From Rhizobium vallis (lineage in GTDB: Bacteria; Pseudomonadota; Alphaproteobacteria; Rhizobiales; Rhizobiaceae): a stretch of 64,000 nucleotides of DNA. Shown here one piece after another: positions 1-11,816 of the stretch. A program made the translations under genes and the position numbers. Below the pieces are notes generated by a model. The model was given only the letters and a program-made list of their open reading frames with translations, searched no databases and had not been told where the DNA came from. The stretch spans positions 218,001 to 282,000 of the forward strand of contig NZ_ML133686.1 of NCBI RefSeq assembly GCF_003985155.1. The letters are read 5' to 3'. Positions within the stretch are counted from its first letter, which is position 1, and each line of letters opens with the position of its first letter.

Positions 1-2
1 TC

Positions 3-122
3 GTCAGCCGCCTGCGGCAGCGGCTGGGGGACGATGCGCGCGAACCGACCTATATCAAGACGGTGCGCAGCGAAGGTTATGTGTTTTCTGTTCCGGTCGA
101 AATTTCGGAGCCGCGCGAATGA
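3..122 (+). CDS. Response regulator, OmpR/PhoB type (C-terminal fragment)
   Basis: The window opens inside this gene, and only the last 39 codons are visible. They read as the end of a winged-helix DNA-binding domain: a basic helix (VSRLRQRLGDD) followed by the hairpin signature TYIKTVRSEGYVF, typical of OmpR-family regulators. The stop codon overlaps the start of the next gene (ATGA at 119-122), so regulator and kinase are translationally coupled as a two-component pair. The receiver domain and phospho-acceptor Asp lie outside the window, so the regulon cannot be inferred. Confidence 0.85.
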   Translation, partial: VSRLRQRLGDDAREPTYIKTVRSEGYVFSVPVEISEPRE

Positions 123-1441
123 CGGCTGATATTCCCATCCTGTCGGGGCTGATGTGGCCGAGGACGCTGCGATCGCGGATCTTTCTCATCCTTTTGATCG
201 GCCTGGCCCTCGCCTATGGGCTCTCCTTCAGCGTGCTCTACATGGAGCGCACCATGTCGGCCAAGGCTGTCATGCTCGGCACGCTGGAGAACGATGTCGC
301 AACGTCGATCGCCGTTCTCGACCGGCTTGCGCCCGGCCAGCGCGTTGATCTGGTGGATCGGCTGAGCCGCGGTAATTACCGCTTCGTGCTCGGGCCTGGC
401 CTTCCCGGCGTACCTGATGCAACAAGCAAGGGGGCCGAGATTCTCGGAAAGATCGAGGAGGCCGTCGGGCATCGCTTTCCGATCCGTATCGAACGGATTC
501 CCGGCGAGGTAAGCCGGTTGCAGGCGCATCTGACGCTGAGCGACGGGAGCCCGCTGACGATTGATGTCACGCCGAGGGGCGTCATGCCGATCGCCGCATG
601 GCTGCCTTACGTTTTCGCCGTCCAGATGGCGCTGCTCATTCTCTGCGCCTGGTTTGCGGTCCGCCAGGCGATCCGGCCGCTCGGCGAGCTTGCCGCCGCC
701 GCCGATGCACTCGATCCCAACAAGGACAGCCCCGCCTTGAGCGAGACGGGGCCGAGCGAAGTCGCGCATGCCGCAAGAGCGTTCAATGCCATGCGGGAAA
801 GGATCGCGCACTACCTCGAAGAGCGCGTCCAGATCCTTGCGGCAATCTCACACGATCTGCAGACGCCGATCACCCGCATGCGGCTGCGCGCCGACATGGC
901 CGAGGATTCGCCTGAGAGAGACAAGCTGGTGAATGATCTCGGCGAGATCCAGCGCCTCGTCCAGGACGGCATCGCCTATGCGCGCAGCGCCCACGGCAGT
1001 GGCGAAAAGAACGCCCGCATCGATCTCTCCTCCTTCATCGACAGCATATCCTACGACTACCAGGATATCGGCAAGGCGGTTACGGTCGTCGGGCTGGTCC
1101 AGGGCGCTGTTTTCACCAAGCCGCACGCCCTTCGCCGCATCCTGTCGAACTTCATCGACAATGCGCTGAAATTTGCCGGCGCCGCCGAAATCAGCGTCGG
1201 GCGCGGTGCGGGAGGCGATTTCGTCATCACCGTCATGGATCGCGGGCCGGGAATCCCCGACGATATGCTTGACGCCGCCATGCAGCCTTTCTTCCGGCTC
1301 GAGCAATCCCGCAACCGGGAGACAGGCGGGACGGGCCTCGGCCTGGCGATCGCCCAGCAGCTGACGGCCAAGATCGGCGGTACGCTCCGGCTCTACAATC
1401 GCGACGGTGGCGGGCTGGCGGCAGAAGTCACCATCCGGTGA
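119..1441 (+). CDS. Two-component sensor histidine kinase
   Basis: A 440-residue membrane sensor kinase, partner of the regulator ending at 122. Two hydrophobic segments (about residues 20-42 and 158-180) flank a periplasmic domain of roughly 115 residues, followed by a HAMP-like linker. The H box (ISHDLQTPITR) places the phospho-accepting His at residue 245. An N box (NFIDNALKF, about 343) and G boxes (DRGPGIPDD and GGTGLGLAI) complete the ATPase domain. The start overlaps the upstream stop. Layout and H-box wording resemble EnvZ-type kinases of alphaproteobacteria. The periplasmic domain shows no family I can name, so the signal is unknown. Confidence 0.9.
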   Translation: MTADIPILSGLMWPRTLRSRIFLILLIGLALAYGLSFSVLYMERTMSAKAVMLGTLENDVATSIAVLDRLAPGQRVDLVDRLSRGNYRFVLGPGLPGVPDATSKGAEILGKIEEAVGHRFPIRIERIPGEVSRLQAHLTLSDGSPLTIDVTPRGVMPIAAWLPYVFAVQMALLILCAWFAVRQAIRPLGELAAAADALDPNKDSPALSETGPSEVAHAARAFNAMRERIAHYLEERVQILAAISHDLQTPITRMRLRADMAEDSPERDKLVNDLGEIQRLVQDGIAYARSAHGSGEKNARIDLSSFIDSISYDYQDIGKAVTVVGLVQGAVFTKPHALRRILSNFIDNALKFAGAAEISVGRGAGGDFVITVMDRGPGIPDDMLDAAMQPFFRLEQSRNRETGGTGLGLAIAQQLTAKIGGTLRLYNRDGGGLAAEVTIR

Positions 1442-1632
1442 TGGCATTAGCCGCCAGAAAATTTCGCGATGTTTTGTATGGGAAGATATCGTGGATACCG
1501 GATGCTACGTTTTGTGACATTTCGGCCGATTCCGGAAACATGCCTGAAATATCAGCGGCTCAAACCACACTCCGTCAACCCGGCCGCACACCGCGGCCAG
1601 TCGCCGATGGCGACGCAAACAAGGAGTGTTCC

Positions 1633-2049
1633 ATGACAAAGATCGAGAAGGTTCTCTATACCGGCAAGACCCACACCACAGGCGGACGCGACGGCGCTTC
1701 GCACAGCGATGACGGGGAACTGAACATCAAGCTGTCGCCTCCCGGCAGCAGCCGCGCCGGCACCAACCCCGAACAGCTTTTTGCCGCTGGCTGGTCCGCC
1801 TGCTTTATCGGCGCAATCGGCTTTGCTGCCGCTAACCAGAAGGTCAAGCTGCCGGCCGATCTTGCCGTCGATGCCGAGATCGACCTCGGAACCGGCAATG
1901 GCGGCTATTTCCTGCAGGCCCGGCTGAAGGTCAGCATGCCTGGGATCGAAGCGGATGTCGCGAAGGCGATTATCGAGGAGGCTCATCAGACTTGCCCTTA
2001 CTCGAAGGCGACGCGCGGTAATATCGATGTCGACCTGATCGTCGCCTGA
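1633..2049 (+). CDS. ohr: Organic hydroperoxide resistance protein (Ohr/OsmC family)
   Basis: A 138-residue cytoplasmic thiol peroxidase that reduces organic hydroperoxides. The two catalytic cysteines of the Ohr subgroup are present: C57 in GWSACFIGA and C121 in HQTCPYSKATRGN. The conserved Arg (R20, in GGRDG) and the TNPEQLFAAGWSAC signature that separates Ohr from OsmC are also there. I take ATG 1633, preceded by AAGGAG at 1621-1626, rather than an in-frame extension starting at 1438 that has no family similarity. No ohrR gene and no clear OhrR palindrome is visible next to it, so its control may lie elsewhere. Confidence 0.95.
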   Translation: MTKIEKVLYTGKTHTTGGRDGASHSDDGELNIKLSPPGSSRAGTNPEQLFAAGWSACFIGAIGFAAANQKVKLPADLAVDAEIDLGTGNGGYFLQARLKVSMPGIEADVAKAIIEEAHQTCPYSKATRGNIDVDLIVA

Positions 2050-2102
2050 TTGATATGGCGGCTTGCGGAAGCCTGCCGGCAAGTAGGATCGAAAAAGCGA
2101 GG

Positions 2103-2122
2103 GCGAGGCCAACCGGCCTCGC
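2103..2122. other. Perfect hairpin downstream of ohr
   Basis: Two 8-bp perfect arms (GCGAGGCC and GGCCTCGC) separated by AACC lie between ohr and the small peptide gene. No T tract follows, so it is at best a weak intrinsic terminator or an mRNA-stabilising structure. The ribosome-binding site of the next gene begins 6 bases later. Confidence 0.4.
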
Positions 2123-2137
2123 TGATTGGAGGATTTG

Positions 2138-2311
2138 ATGAGATTGATGATCATCTGCATTCTGGGAGCGGTGGTTTTCGCCGCACCCTGCATCTACGAC
2201 GTAAGCTCTCAAGAGCCTTCGCCGCTTGCCGGCCTCGTGACGGCGGCCGTCGCGGCTTCTTCTCCGGGAGAGCCGCCGCTCTTCCTATCGCAGCAGGGAG
2301 AAAGACAGTGA
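2138..2311 (+). CDS. Small putative secreted or membrane peptide
   Basis: A 57-residue ORF beginning MRLMIICILGAVVFAA, which looks like a signal peptide or single membrane anchor. The rest is Pro/Ala/Ser-rich with no motif I recognise. ATG 2138 has a good Shine-Dalgarno (GGAGGA, 2128-2133). Its stop overlaps the GTG start of the downstream isomerase (GTGA, 2308-2311), implying translational coupling. I do not know a family for it. The leader-like N-terminus, RBS and coupling argue for a real gene, but the short length leaves doubt. Confidence 0.5.
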   Translation: MRLMIICILGAVVFAAPCIYDVSSQEPSPLAGLVTAAVAASSPGEPPLFLSQQGERQ

Positions 2312-2943
2312 AACTCTATCAGAACGAAATTTCCTCGGCGACATCGAGGGTCAGGATCGCGCTTGCCGTGAAGGGACTGACGGCGGAAGCGCTGCCGGTC
2401 ACCATTCTCGGCGAAGAGGCCGAGAGCCGGCAGGCCGGATATCGCAGCGTCAACCCGCAGGGGCTGGTCCCGGCCCTGCTGACGGATAGCGGCGTTCTCA
2501 TCACCCAGTCGCTGGCGATCGTCGAATATCTCGACGAGGTTCAGCCGGAGCCGCCGCTGCTGCCCGATACCGCTGAAGACAGGGCGCATGCCCGCTCCAT
2601 CGCGCTGGCAATCGCTGCCGAGATCCACGCGCTGCTGCCGCCGCGGATCGGCCTGCATCTGCGCGCCACCTTCCAGGCCGATGCCGATGCCATTGCCGCC
2701 TGGGGCCGTCACTGGGTCGGCGAGGGCATGGCCGCGGTCGAGACGATGATCGCCGGCCGCAGGAAAGGGGTTTATGCCGTCGGCGACCGGCCCAGCATTG
2801 CCGACATCTTCCTGTTCCCGCAGGCGATCAGCGCCCGGCGGCTGGGCTTCGATCTCGCAAGGTGGCCTCATATTGCGGAGATCGTCGCCAAGCTCGAGAC
2901 GATACCGGCTTTTCAGGAGAACGCGCCGGCGCCGAGGAAATGA
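2308..2943 (+). CDS. Glutathione S-transferase family protein, maleylacetoacetate isomerase-like (zeta class)
   Basis: A 211-residue two-domain GST. The N-terminal thioredoxin-like half runs from MKLYQNEISSATSRVRIAL to about residue 80. The motif SSATSRVRIAL corresponds to the SS(C/T)S-RVRIAL active-site loop of zeta-class enzymes, and NPQGLVPALL plus ITQSLAIVEYLDE form the glutathione-binding cis-Pro and Ser elements. A helical C-terminal domain follows. The family isomerises maleylacetoacetate to fumarylacetoacetate in tyrosine catabolism. No other genes of that pathway are nearby, so the substrate is inferred only. The GTG start at 2308 sits after AGGGAGA and fits family length; the longer ORF from 2050 adds unrelated sequence. 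Confidence 0.75.
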   Translation: MKLYQNEISSATSRVRIALAVKGLTAEALPVTILGEEAESRQAGYRSVNPQGLVPALLTDSGVLITQSLAIVEYLDEVQPEPPLLPDTAEDRAHARSIALAIAAEIHALLPPRIGLHLRATFQADADAIAAWGRHWVGEGMAAVETMIAGRRKGVYAVGDRPSIADIFLFPQAISARRLGFDLARWPHIAEIVAKLETIPAFQENAPAPRK

Positions 2944-2991
2944 TGCGACCGGTGAAGAAGCGGCCGCAAGTGTCGGCGGCCGCCTCCTTTC

Positions 2992-4485
<1,494 letters not shown>

Positions 4486-4551
4486 TTAGCGCGTGGGCTT
4501 GATTTCGATTAGATGGTATAAACGGCAAGGATCTATGAGAAGGATTCATGA

Positions 4552-6629
<2,078 letters not shown>

Positions 6630-6858
6630 GGCCTCCTGCCGCGGCTGGGAAATGCTGTCGATATTCTGGTCCACAGGTGCTCCGATTTTGATGGGGAATG
6701 AGCAGTCGCGTGCAGCCAAAACGCCCGGCCTCTAGACGAAGGCGGTCGCTGTTTCCAATGCGCGCTTTTGCATTCCGGGTGCGAGGGCGGCGGAGAGTAG
6801 GTTCGTTGCTGTTCTTTGAATAGCGGGTGGAAACGGCATGCACTTATGAGCAGAGCTC

Positions 6859-6957
6859 ATGAATGCTTCTGGGATGTTCGTTATCCCAGGTGTTCAGTTT
6901 CTCATCTGCCTGCCGGCATTCGCTCTCGTCGTCGATGCGCTTCGCCATCGAGGATAG
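6859..6957 (+). pseudogene. Remnant of a LysR-family regulator gene (start and last codons only)
   Basis: The 33-codon frame ends LPAFALVVDALRHRG-stop. This aligns codon by codon with the C-terminus of the intact LysR protein ending at 5445 ([19 protein letters not shown]). The bases just before it (ATGAGCAGAGCTCATGAATGC) resemble the start region of that same gene (ATGAGAAGGATTCATGAATGC). I infer a second, divergent LysR gene that lost nearly all of its interior by deletion, leaving an in-frame scar. It sits divergent to the MFS exporter, the usual position for its regulator. A short functional peptide cannot be excluded but seems unlikely. Confidence 0.6.
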
Positions 6958-7064
6958 ATTTCGCCGCATCCCGCTGCCAATCCGCAAGGGGCGATATGCT
7001 TTCCGGGCGATTTGACATTCCGTCGCTCGCCACTAATTCAAAGTAAAACTGAAGGATAGAATGA

Positions 7065-8576
7065 ATGAATACTGCCGCGCCTGCCACGAAAGCCCGCACC
7101 GGGGTGTCCGGTTTGGACACAGTTCTGGCAGGCGGGCTGTCCCAAGGGCACGTGTTTCTTCTGGAAGGAAATCCGGGAGCGGGCAAAACGACCATTGCGC
7201 TGCAGTTTCTGATCGAAGGAGCGCGGCTCGGCGAGCGCGGGCTCTATATCACCCTTTCGGAAACCGAAGCGGAACTGCGAGCCGGCGCCGCGTCCCACGG
7301 CATGATCATCGATGGCGATATCGAGGTCTTCGAGGTCGTGCCGCCGGAAAGCCTGCTCGACGCCGACCAGCAGCAGAGCCTGCTTTATTCGTCCGACCTT
7401 GAGCTTGGTGAGACGACTAGAGAAATCTTCGCTGCTTTCGAGCGGGTCAAGCCGAGCCGCGTGGTTCTCGACAGCCTGTCGGAGATACGGCTGCTCGCGC
7501 AAAGCTCACTGCGCTACCGCCGGCAGATCCTGGCGCTCAAGCATTATTTCGCCCGGCAGGGAGCGACCGTGCTTCTTCTCGACGATCAGACCTCCGAAAT
7601 GCTCGACAAGACGGTGCACAGCGTCGTGCACGGGGTCATCCATCTCGACGAGCTGGCGCCGACTTACGGCGCCGAGCGGCGACGCTTGAGGGTGACGAAA
7701 TATCGGGGACAAGCTTTCCGCGGCGGCTACCACGATTTCACCATCCAGACCGGCGGTGTTGTCGTGTTTCCGCGTCTCGTCGCCGCCGAACACAGATCGA
7801 GTTATGCTCGCGATCAGCTTCCCAGCGATATTGCCGAGCTGGACCTGCTTCTGGGCGGCGGGCTCGAACGAGGGTCGAGTACATTGATCCTCGGTCCGGC
7901 CGGCACCGGCAAGAGCACCTTCTCGTTTCAATTCCTGATGGCAGCCATCGCGCGCGGCGAAAGGGCGGCTGCCTTCATTTTCGACGAGGAGCTTGGTTTG
8001 CTGTTCACGCGCCTGAGAGCGCTCGGCATGGATCTCGAGGCCATGAGGGATCAGGGTCTGTTGCATATCGAGCAACTCGATGCCGCCGAACTGTCACCCG
8101 GTGAATTCGCCCATCGCGTATGTGCTTCCGTCGACAAGTTGGGAGCTAAGACCGTCGTCATCGACAGCATCAACGGTTACCAGGCTGCCATGCCGGATGA
8201 GAATTCGCTGATTTTGCATATGCACGAGCTGCTGCAATATCTGAACAGGCAAGGCGCAAACACCTTCCTCACCGTGGCCCAGCATGGCCTGGTTGGCGAC
8301 ATGAAGGCGCCTGTCGACGTGACCTACCTCGCCGACACTGTCATCCTGCTGCGTTACTTCGAGGCGGTGGGACGTGTGCGGCGGGCGGTCTCCGTCATCA
8401 AGAAAAGGACCGGCCACCACGAGGATACCATCCGGGAGTATCGGATCGATGCTGACGGCCTGACGATCGGAGATCCCATCGTCGGTTTTCAGGGAGTGCT
8501 TCGCGGGGTTCCGGAATTCGTCGCAACGTCCGCTGCGCTTTTGCCAACCGACAGCGAGGACGGCGTCAATTCCTAA
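7065..8576 (+). CDS. KaiC-like double-domain RecA-family ATPase
   Basis: A 503-residue protein with two tandem KaiC domains. The first Walker A is GNPGAGKT (residues 35-42) with Walker B VVLDSLSE; the second Walker A is GPAGTGKS (277-284) with Walker B VVIDSING. The CII catalytic-glutamate region reads FDEE. By my alignment on ADTVILLRYFE, the two KaiC phosphorylation positions (Ser431/Thr432 in Synechococcus) are T420 and Y421 here. KaiC proteins hexamerise, hydrolyse ATP and autophosphorylate. No kaiA or kaiB is in the window. The hybrid kinase gene starts about 50 bp downstream, a pairing suggesting a signalling rather than a cyanobacterial clock role. ATG 7065 was taken over ATG 7061, which is out of frame. 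Confidence 0.9.
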   Translation: MNTAAPATKARTGVSGLDTVLAGGLSQGHVFLLEGNPGAGKTTIALQFLIEGARLGERGLYITLSETEAELRAGAASHGMIIDGDIEVFEVVPPESLLDADQQQSLLYSSDLELGETTREIFAAFERVKPSRVVLDSLSEIRLLAQSSLRYRRQILALKHYFARQGATVLLLDDQTSEMLDKTVHSVVHGVIHLDELAPTYGAERRRLRVTKYRGQAFRGGYHDFTIQTGGVVVFPRLVAAEHRSSYARDQLPSDIAELDLLLGGGLERGSSTLILGPAGTGKSTFSFQFLMAAIARGERAAAFIFDEELGLLFTRLRALGMDLEAMRDQGLLHIEQLDAAELSPGEFAHRVCASVDKLGAKTVVIDSINGYQAAMPDENSLILHMHELLQYLNRQGANTFLTVAQHGLVGDMKAPVDVTYLADTVILLRYFEAVGRVRRAVSVIKKRTGHHEDTIREYRIDADGLTIGDPIVGFQGVLRGVPEFVATSAALLPTDSEDGVNS

Positions 8577-8628
8577 TTCCCATGACCCGAAGGCCCTGAT
8601 CTACGCACCGGCCGGACGCGACGCCCAG

Positions 8629-10716
8629 GTGGCGGCATCGTTGATCGATGAGGCTGGATTATCTTCGTTATCAGTTGCCGATTTGAATCTCTTCGCATCG
8701 TCACTCGATGACGGCATCGCGGTCGGGGTCCTGACGGAAGAGGCGGTCCGCGGCAGTGACCTGAAACCGGTTGCTGCCTGGGTTGCCGGCCAGCCGAGCT
8801 GGTCCGACCTGCCGTTCATCGTCCTCACCCAGCGTGGCGGGGGACCTGAACGAAACCCTGCCGCGGCCAGACTTTCCGAGGTCCTCGGCAACGTCACCTT
8901 CCTGGAAAGGCCGTTCCATGCCACATCCTTCATCAGCGTTGCGCGGACCGCGCTAAAGGGGCGCCTGCGCCAATATGAAGCGCGCGCCCGGCTCGAGGCG
9001 CTTGGCGAAGGAGAGCGGCGATTGCAGACGGCGCTCGCCGCCGGCCGTCTCGGGGCATGGGAGCTGGAACTGTCGTCGATGGCCTTGTCCGTCTCGGCGA
9101 CCTGCAAGGCAATCTTCGGCCGGGAACCGGATGACGAGGTGAAGCATGACGAGCTGATCGCGAGCATCCACCCCGATGATCGGGACCTCGTCCAAGCAAG
9201 CCTGCGCCAGACGATCGATACCGGACGCGACTATTCGATCGAGCACCGAACGATCTGGCCGGATGGATCACTGCATTGGACCGAGGTCCATGCGCAGCTC
9301 TATGCCGACAGATATGGTTCGGCGAGAAAACTTGTCGGCGTCTGCTCCGATACCACCGCCCGCAAGGCCGCAGAGGAAAATCTGAGGCGGCTCAACGAAA
9401 ATCTCGAAGAGCGTGTCAGGGAGCGAACGAGGCAGGTCGACGCCGCCCATCAGACGCTGCTTGAGGAGGTCGCGCAGCGCGAGAGAGCCGAGGAACAGCT
9501 TCGCCAATCCCAGAAAATGGAAGCGATCGGCCAGCTCACCGGCGGCGTTGCGCATGATTTCAACAATCTGCTGATGGTGGTCCTCGGAAATCTGGAGCTG
9601 CTCGGCAAACACGTTGTCGGAGACGCCAAGGCGACGCGTCTGGTTGACGGCGCGCTCCAGGGCGCGCGCCGGGGGGCGGCGCTGACGCAGCGCTTGCTGG
9701 CTTTTGCCAGGCAGCAGGATCTGCAGGTCAAGCCGGTTGATCTGGCCGAGCTGGTCTCCGGCATGAACGACCTGCTGCGACGTTCGGTCGGATCCTCGGT
9801 CAGCATCGAGACCATCCTGCCGGCGACGCTGCCGCCGGCGCTGGTCGATGCGAACCAAGTGGAGCTGGCGCTGCTCAACCTTGCCGTCAATGCCCGCGAT
9901 GCGATGCCGGATGGCGGGACATTGTCGATATCGCTGCGCGAAGAACAGGTTGTCGGCGGCGCAGGTGATCTCGGTGAGGGAACCTATCTTGTGTTGGCGG
10001 TAGCCGACAGCGGCACCGGTATGGACGCGGAGACTCTGAAGAAGGCGGTCGATCCGTTTTTCTCGACCAAGGAGGTGGGCAAGGGCACCGGCCTCGGCTT
10101 GTCGATGATCCACGGATTGGCCGTTCAGCTCAACGGCGCGCTTGTTCTGACAAGCGAGCCTGGCGTGGGTACGACCGCTGAATTGTGGCTTCCGGCGACC
10201 GAACAGTGCCCGGAAACGGCCGCCGAAGGCGAGACGCTCGCCCCTGAGGCCGCAGCCAGGCTGAGGATTCTCCTGGTCGATGACGATGCCCTGATCGCCA
10301 TGAGTTCCGTCGACATGCTCGAAGATCTCGGCCACGACGTCGTCGAGGCAAATTCCGGCTCGCAGGCGCTCGAGTTGATCAGGAGCGGCCAGCGCTTCGA
10401 TCTTGTGATCACCGACTATTCAATGCCTGGTATGACCGGTGCACAGTTCGCCCAGGCCGTACGCGACATTCATCCGGCGCTGCCGATCGTGCTGGCGACT
10501 GGTTATGCCGACCTTCCCGCCGGCACGGACATCGATCTTCCACGATTGGGAAAACCTTATAATCAGGCCCAGCTTGCCAAGGAAATCATCAAGGCGATGG
10601 CAGGCGAAGCGCCTCCGGTTTCTAGATCCGGCCGCAATGCCGGTGCTTCAGGGGCGCGCCTTCTCAAGGCCGACAACGTCGGCGATGAAATCGGCGATGG
10701 CGCCTGTGTCGTCTAG
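8629..10716 (+). CDS. PAS-containing hybrid histidine kinase with receiver domain
   Basis: A soluble 695-residue kinase. Order: an N-terminal receiver-like domain (1-110), a PAS fold (about 135-250, ending [11 protein letters not shown]), a coiled coil ([14 protein letters not shown]), and a HisKA domain with phospho-His H309 ([11 protein letters not shown]). An ATPase domain follows ([12 protein letters not shown] near 414, [10 protein letters not shown]), then a C-terminal receiver from residue 545 with phospho-Asp D596 ([12 protein letters not shown]). GTG 8629 is the first ordinary start in frame, but it has no clear RBS. Similarity of the N-terminus continues upstream in frame (KALIYAPAGRDAQ), hinting at a lost base near 8582-8590. 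The last 69 bp overlap mobB on the opposite strand. It probably works with the KaiC-like protein. Confidence 0.88.
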   Translation: MAASLIDEAGLSSLSVADLNLFASSLDDGIAVGVLTEEAVRGSDLKPVAAWVAGQPSWSDLPFIVLTQRGGGPERNPAAARLSEVLGNVTFLERPFHATSFISVARTALKGRLRQYEARARLEALGEGERRLQTALAAGRLGAWELELSSMALSVSATCKAIFGREPDDEVKHDELIASIHPDDRDLVQASLRQTIDTGRDYSIEHRTIWPDGSLHWTEVHAQLYADRYGSARKLVGVCSDTTARKAAEENLRRLNENLEERVRERTRQVDAAHQTLLEEVAQRERAEEQLRQSQKMEAIGQLTGGVAHDFNNLLMVVLGNLELLGKHVVGDAKATRLVDGALQGARRGAALTQRLLAFARQQDLQVKPVDLAELVSGMNDLLRRSVGSSVSIETILPATLPPALVDANQVELALLNLAVNARDAMPDGGTLSISLREEQVVGGAGDLGEGTYLVLAVADSGTGMDAETLKKAVDPFFSTKEVGKGTGLGLSMIHGLAVQLNGALVLTSEPGVGTTAELWLPATEQCPETAAEGETLAPEAAARLRILLVDDDALIAMSSVDMLEDLGHDVVEANSGSQALELIRSGQRFDLVITDYSMPGMTGAQFAQAVRDIHPALPIVLATGYADLPAGTDIDLPRLGKPYNQAQLAKEIIKAMAGEAPPVSRSGRNAGASGARLLKADNVGDEIGDGACVV

Positions 10717-11169
10717 ATCGAAGATCGGTAGGGCCGTGTCGGTGACGGCATGATCGGCGGCGATGGCGCAGATATGGGGATCGCTCGGCGCCAGTGGTTC
10801 GCGGTTGGCGGCCTCCAGGCGGCGGGCCTCGATCTTCGGGATCGGCTCGCGCTTGTAGCCCTCGATCAGTACGAGATCGCAGGGGGCGAGGCGCGCGAGG
10901 ATCTCCTCGAACGCAGGCTCGGGAGCGCCACGCAGCTCGTGCATGATGGCGTAGCGGGTGCCGGAGACGATGGTGACTTCATGGGCGCCGGCCTGACGGT
11001 GGCGGTAGCTGTCGGCCCCGACCTTGTCGATGTCGAAATCATGATGGGCGTGCTTGATCGTCGAGATTCTGTAGCCGCGGCTGGTGAATTCGGTCACCAG
11101 ACGGACGGCGAGCCCCGTCTTGCCTGAGTTCTTCCAACCGGCGATGCCGAAAATTTTCGGTGCGGTCAT
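10648..11169 (-). CDS. mobB: Molybdopterin-guanine dinucleotide biosynthesis protein B
   Basis: A 173-residue P-loop GTP-binding protein that assists MobA in attaching GMP to molybdopterin. The N-terminus IFGIAGWKNSGKTGLAVRL holds the Walker A. Other family marks are STIKHAHHDFDID, DSYRHRQAGA and LVLIEGYKREPIPKIE. The start overlaps the stop of mobA (ATGA, 11166-11169), so the two are translationally coupled. The 3' end overlaps the convergent kinase gene by 69 bp. moaA, acting earlier in the same cofactor pathway, is in the window at 24029-25075. Confidence 0.93.
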   Translation of the reverse strand: MTAPKIFGIAGWKNSGKTGLAVRLVTEFTSRGYRISTIKHAHHDFDIDKVGADSYRHRQAGAHEVTIVSGTRYAIMHELRGAPEPAFEEILARLAPCDLVLIEGYKREPIPKIEARRLEAANREPLAPSDPHICAIAADHAVTDTALPIFDLDDTGAIADFIADVVGLEKARP

Positions 11170-11795
11170 GCGCGCAGGGCCTCCAGCCAGCGTTCCGCCT
11201 CGACGAGATCGTCAGGCGTGTTGATGTTGAAGAATGGGTCGAGCAGGCTGGCGCGGGTCGGATGCAGCGGAAACGCCACTTCCGTAACGTCATGCCGTAA
11301 CAGGAAGTCACGAACGCGGCGCTTTTCGTCGGTGGCGATCCAGGCTTCGAGATCGGCGGCCAGTGTCACCGGCCAGAGACCGAAGACGGGATGACTGCGG
11401 CCCTCGGAGGAGGCAATGGCGATCTGCGAGGGTCGCTCGACCGCCGCCGCCAGCCGGGCGACGAGATCGGCCGGGAAAAACGGGCAGTCCACAGAGACGG
11501 TGACGACGTGGCTGACCTTGGGAAGGCCGCTGGCATAGGTCATGGCCGCATGGATGCCGGCCATCGGCCCGGCCTTGCCGGGAATACGATCGGGAATGAC
11601 GGGCACGTTTTCGGCTCTGGCATCGGCATTGACGGCAACCGAGAAAACCTGCGGCGAGAGCCGGTCGAGCACATGGTGGAGCAGGCTTTCGGCGCCGAGC
11701 ATTACGCCTGATTTGTCGCGGCCCATGCGTTGGGAGCGACCGCCGGCGAGTACGACGCCTGCTATATCGGACCTGTCGAGCGAAAATTCAGCCAT
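11166..11795 (-). CDS. mobA: Molybdenum cofactor guanylyltransferase
   Basis: A 209-residue nucleotidyltransferase that transfers GMP from GTP to molybdopterin, giving the bis-MGD cofactor of DMSO-reductase-family enzymes. The N-terminal GTP-binding signature is VVLAGGRSQRMGRDKSGV (about residues 14-31). The metal-binding Asp lies in VSVDCPFFP, and the C-terminal element is NINTPDDLVEAE. Length is usual for the family. It is the first gene of the mobA-mobB pair and overlaps mobB by 4 bp. The EamA transporter gene lies 21 bp upstream in the same direction, so the three could be cotranscribed. Confidence 0.95.
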   Translation of the reverse strand: MAEFSLDRSDIAGVVLAGGRSQRMGRDKSGVMLGAESLLHHVLDRLSPQVFSVAVNADARAENVPVIPDRIPGKAGPMAGIHAAMTYASGLPKVSHVVTVSVDCPFFPADLVARLAAAVERPSQIAIASSEGRSHPVFGLWPVTLAADLEAWIATDEKRRVRDFLLRHDVTEVAFPLHPTRASLLDPFFNINTPDDLVEAERWLEALRA

Positions 11796-11816
11796 TGTCC
11801 TGCCTCGGAACCTTCG

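Noticed and set aside
2103..2122. Rho-independent terminator after ohr
   Set aside because: The hairpin is perfect but no T tract follows, so I list it only as a hairpin.
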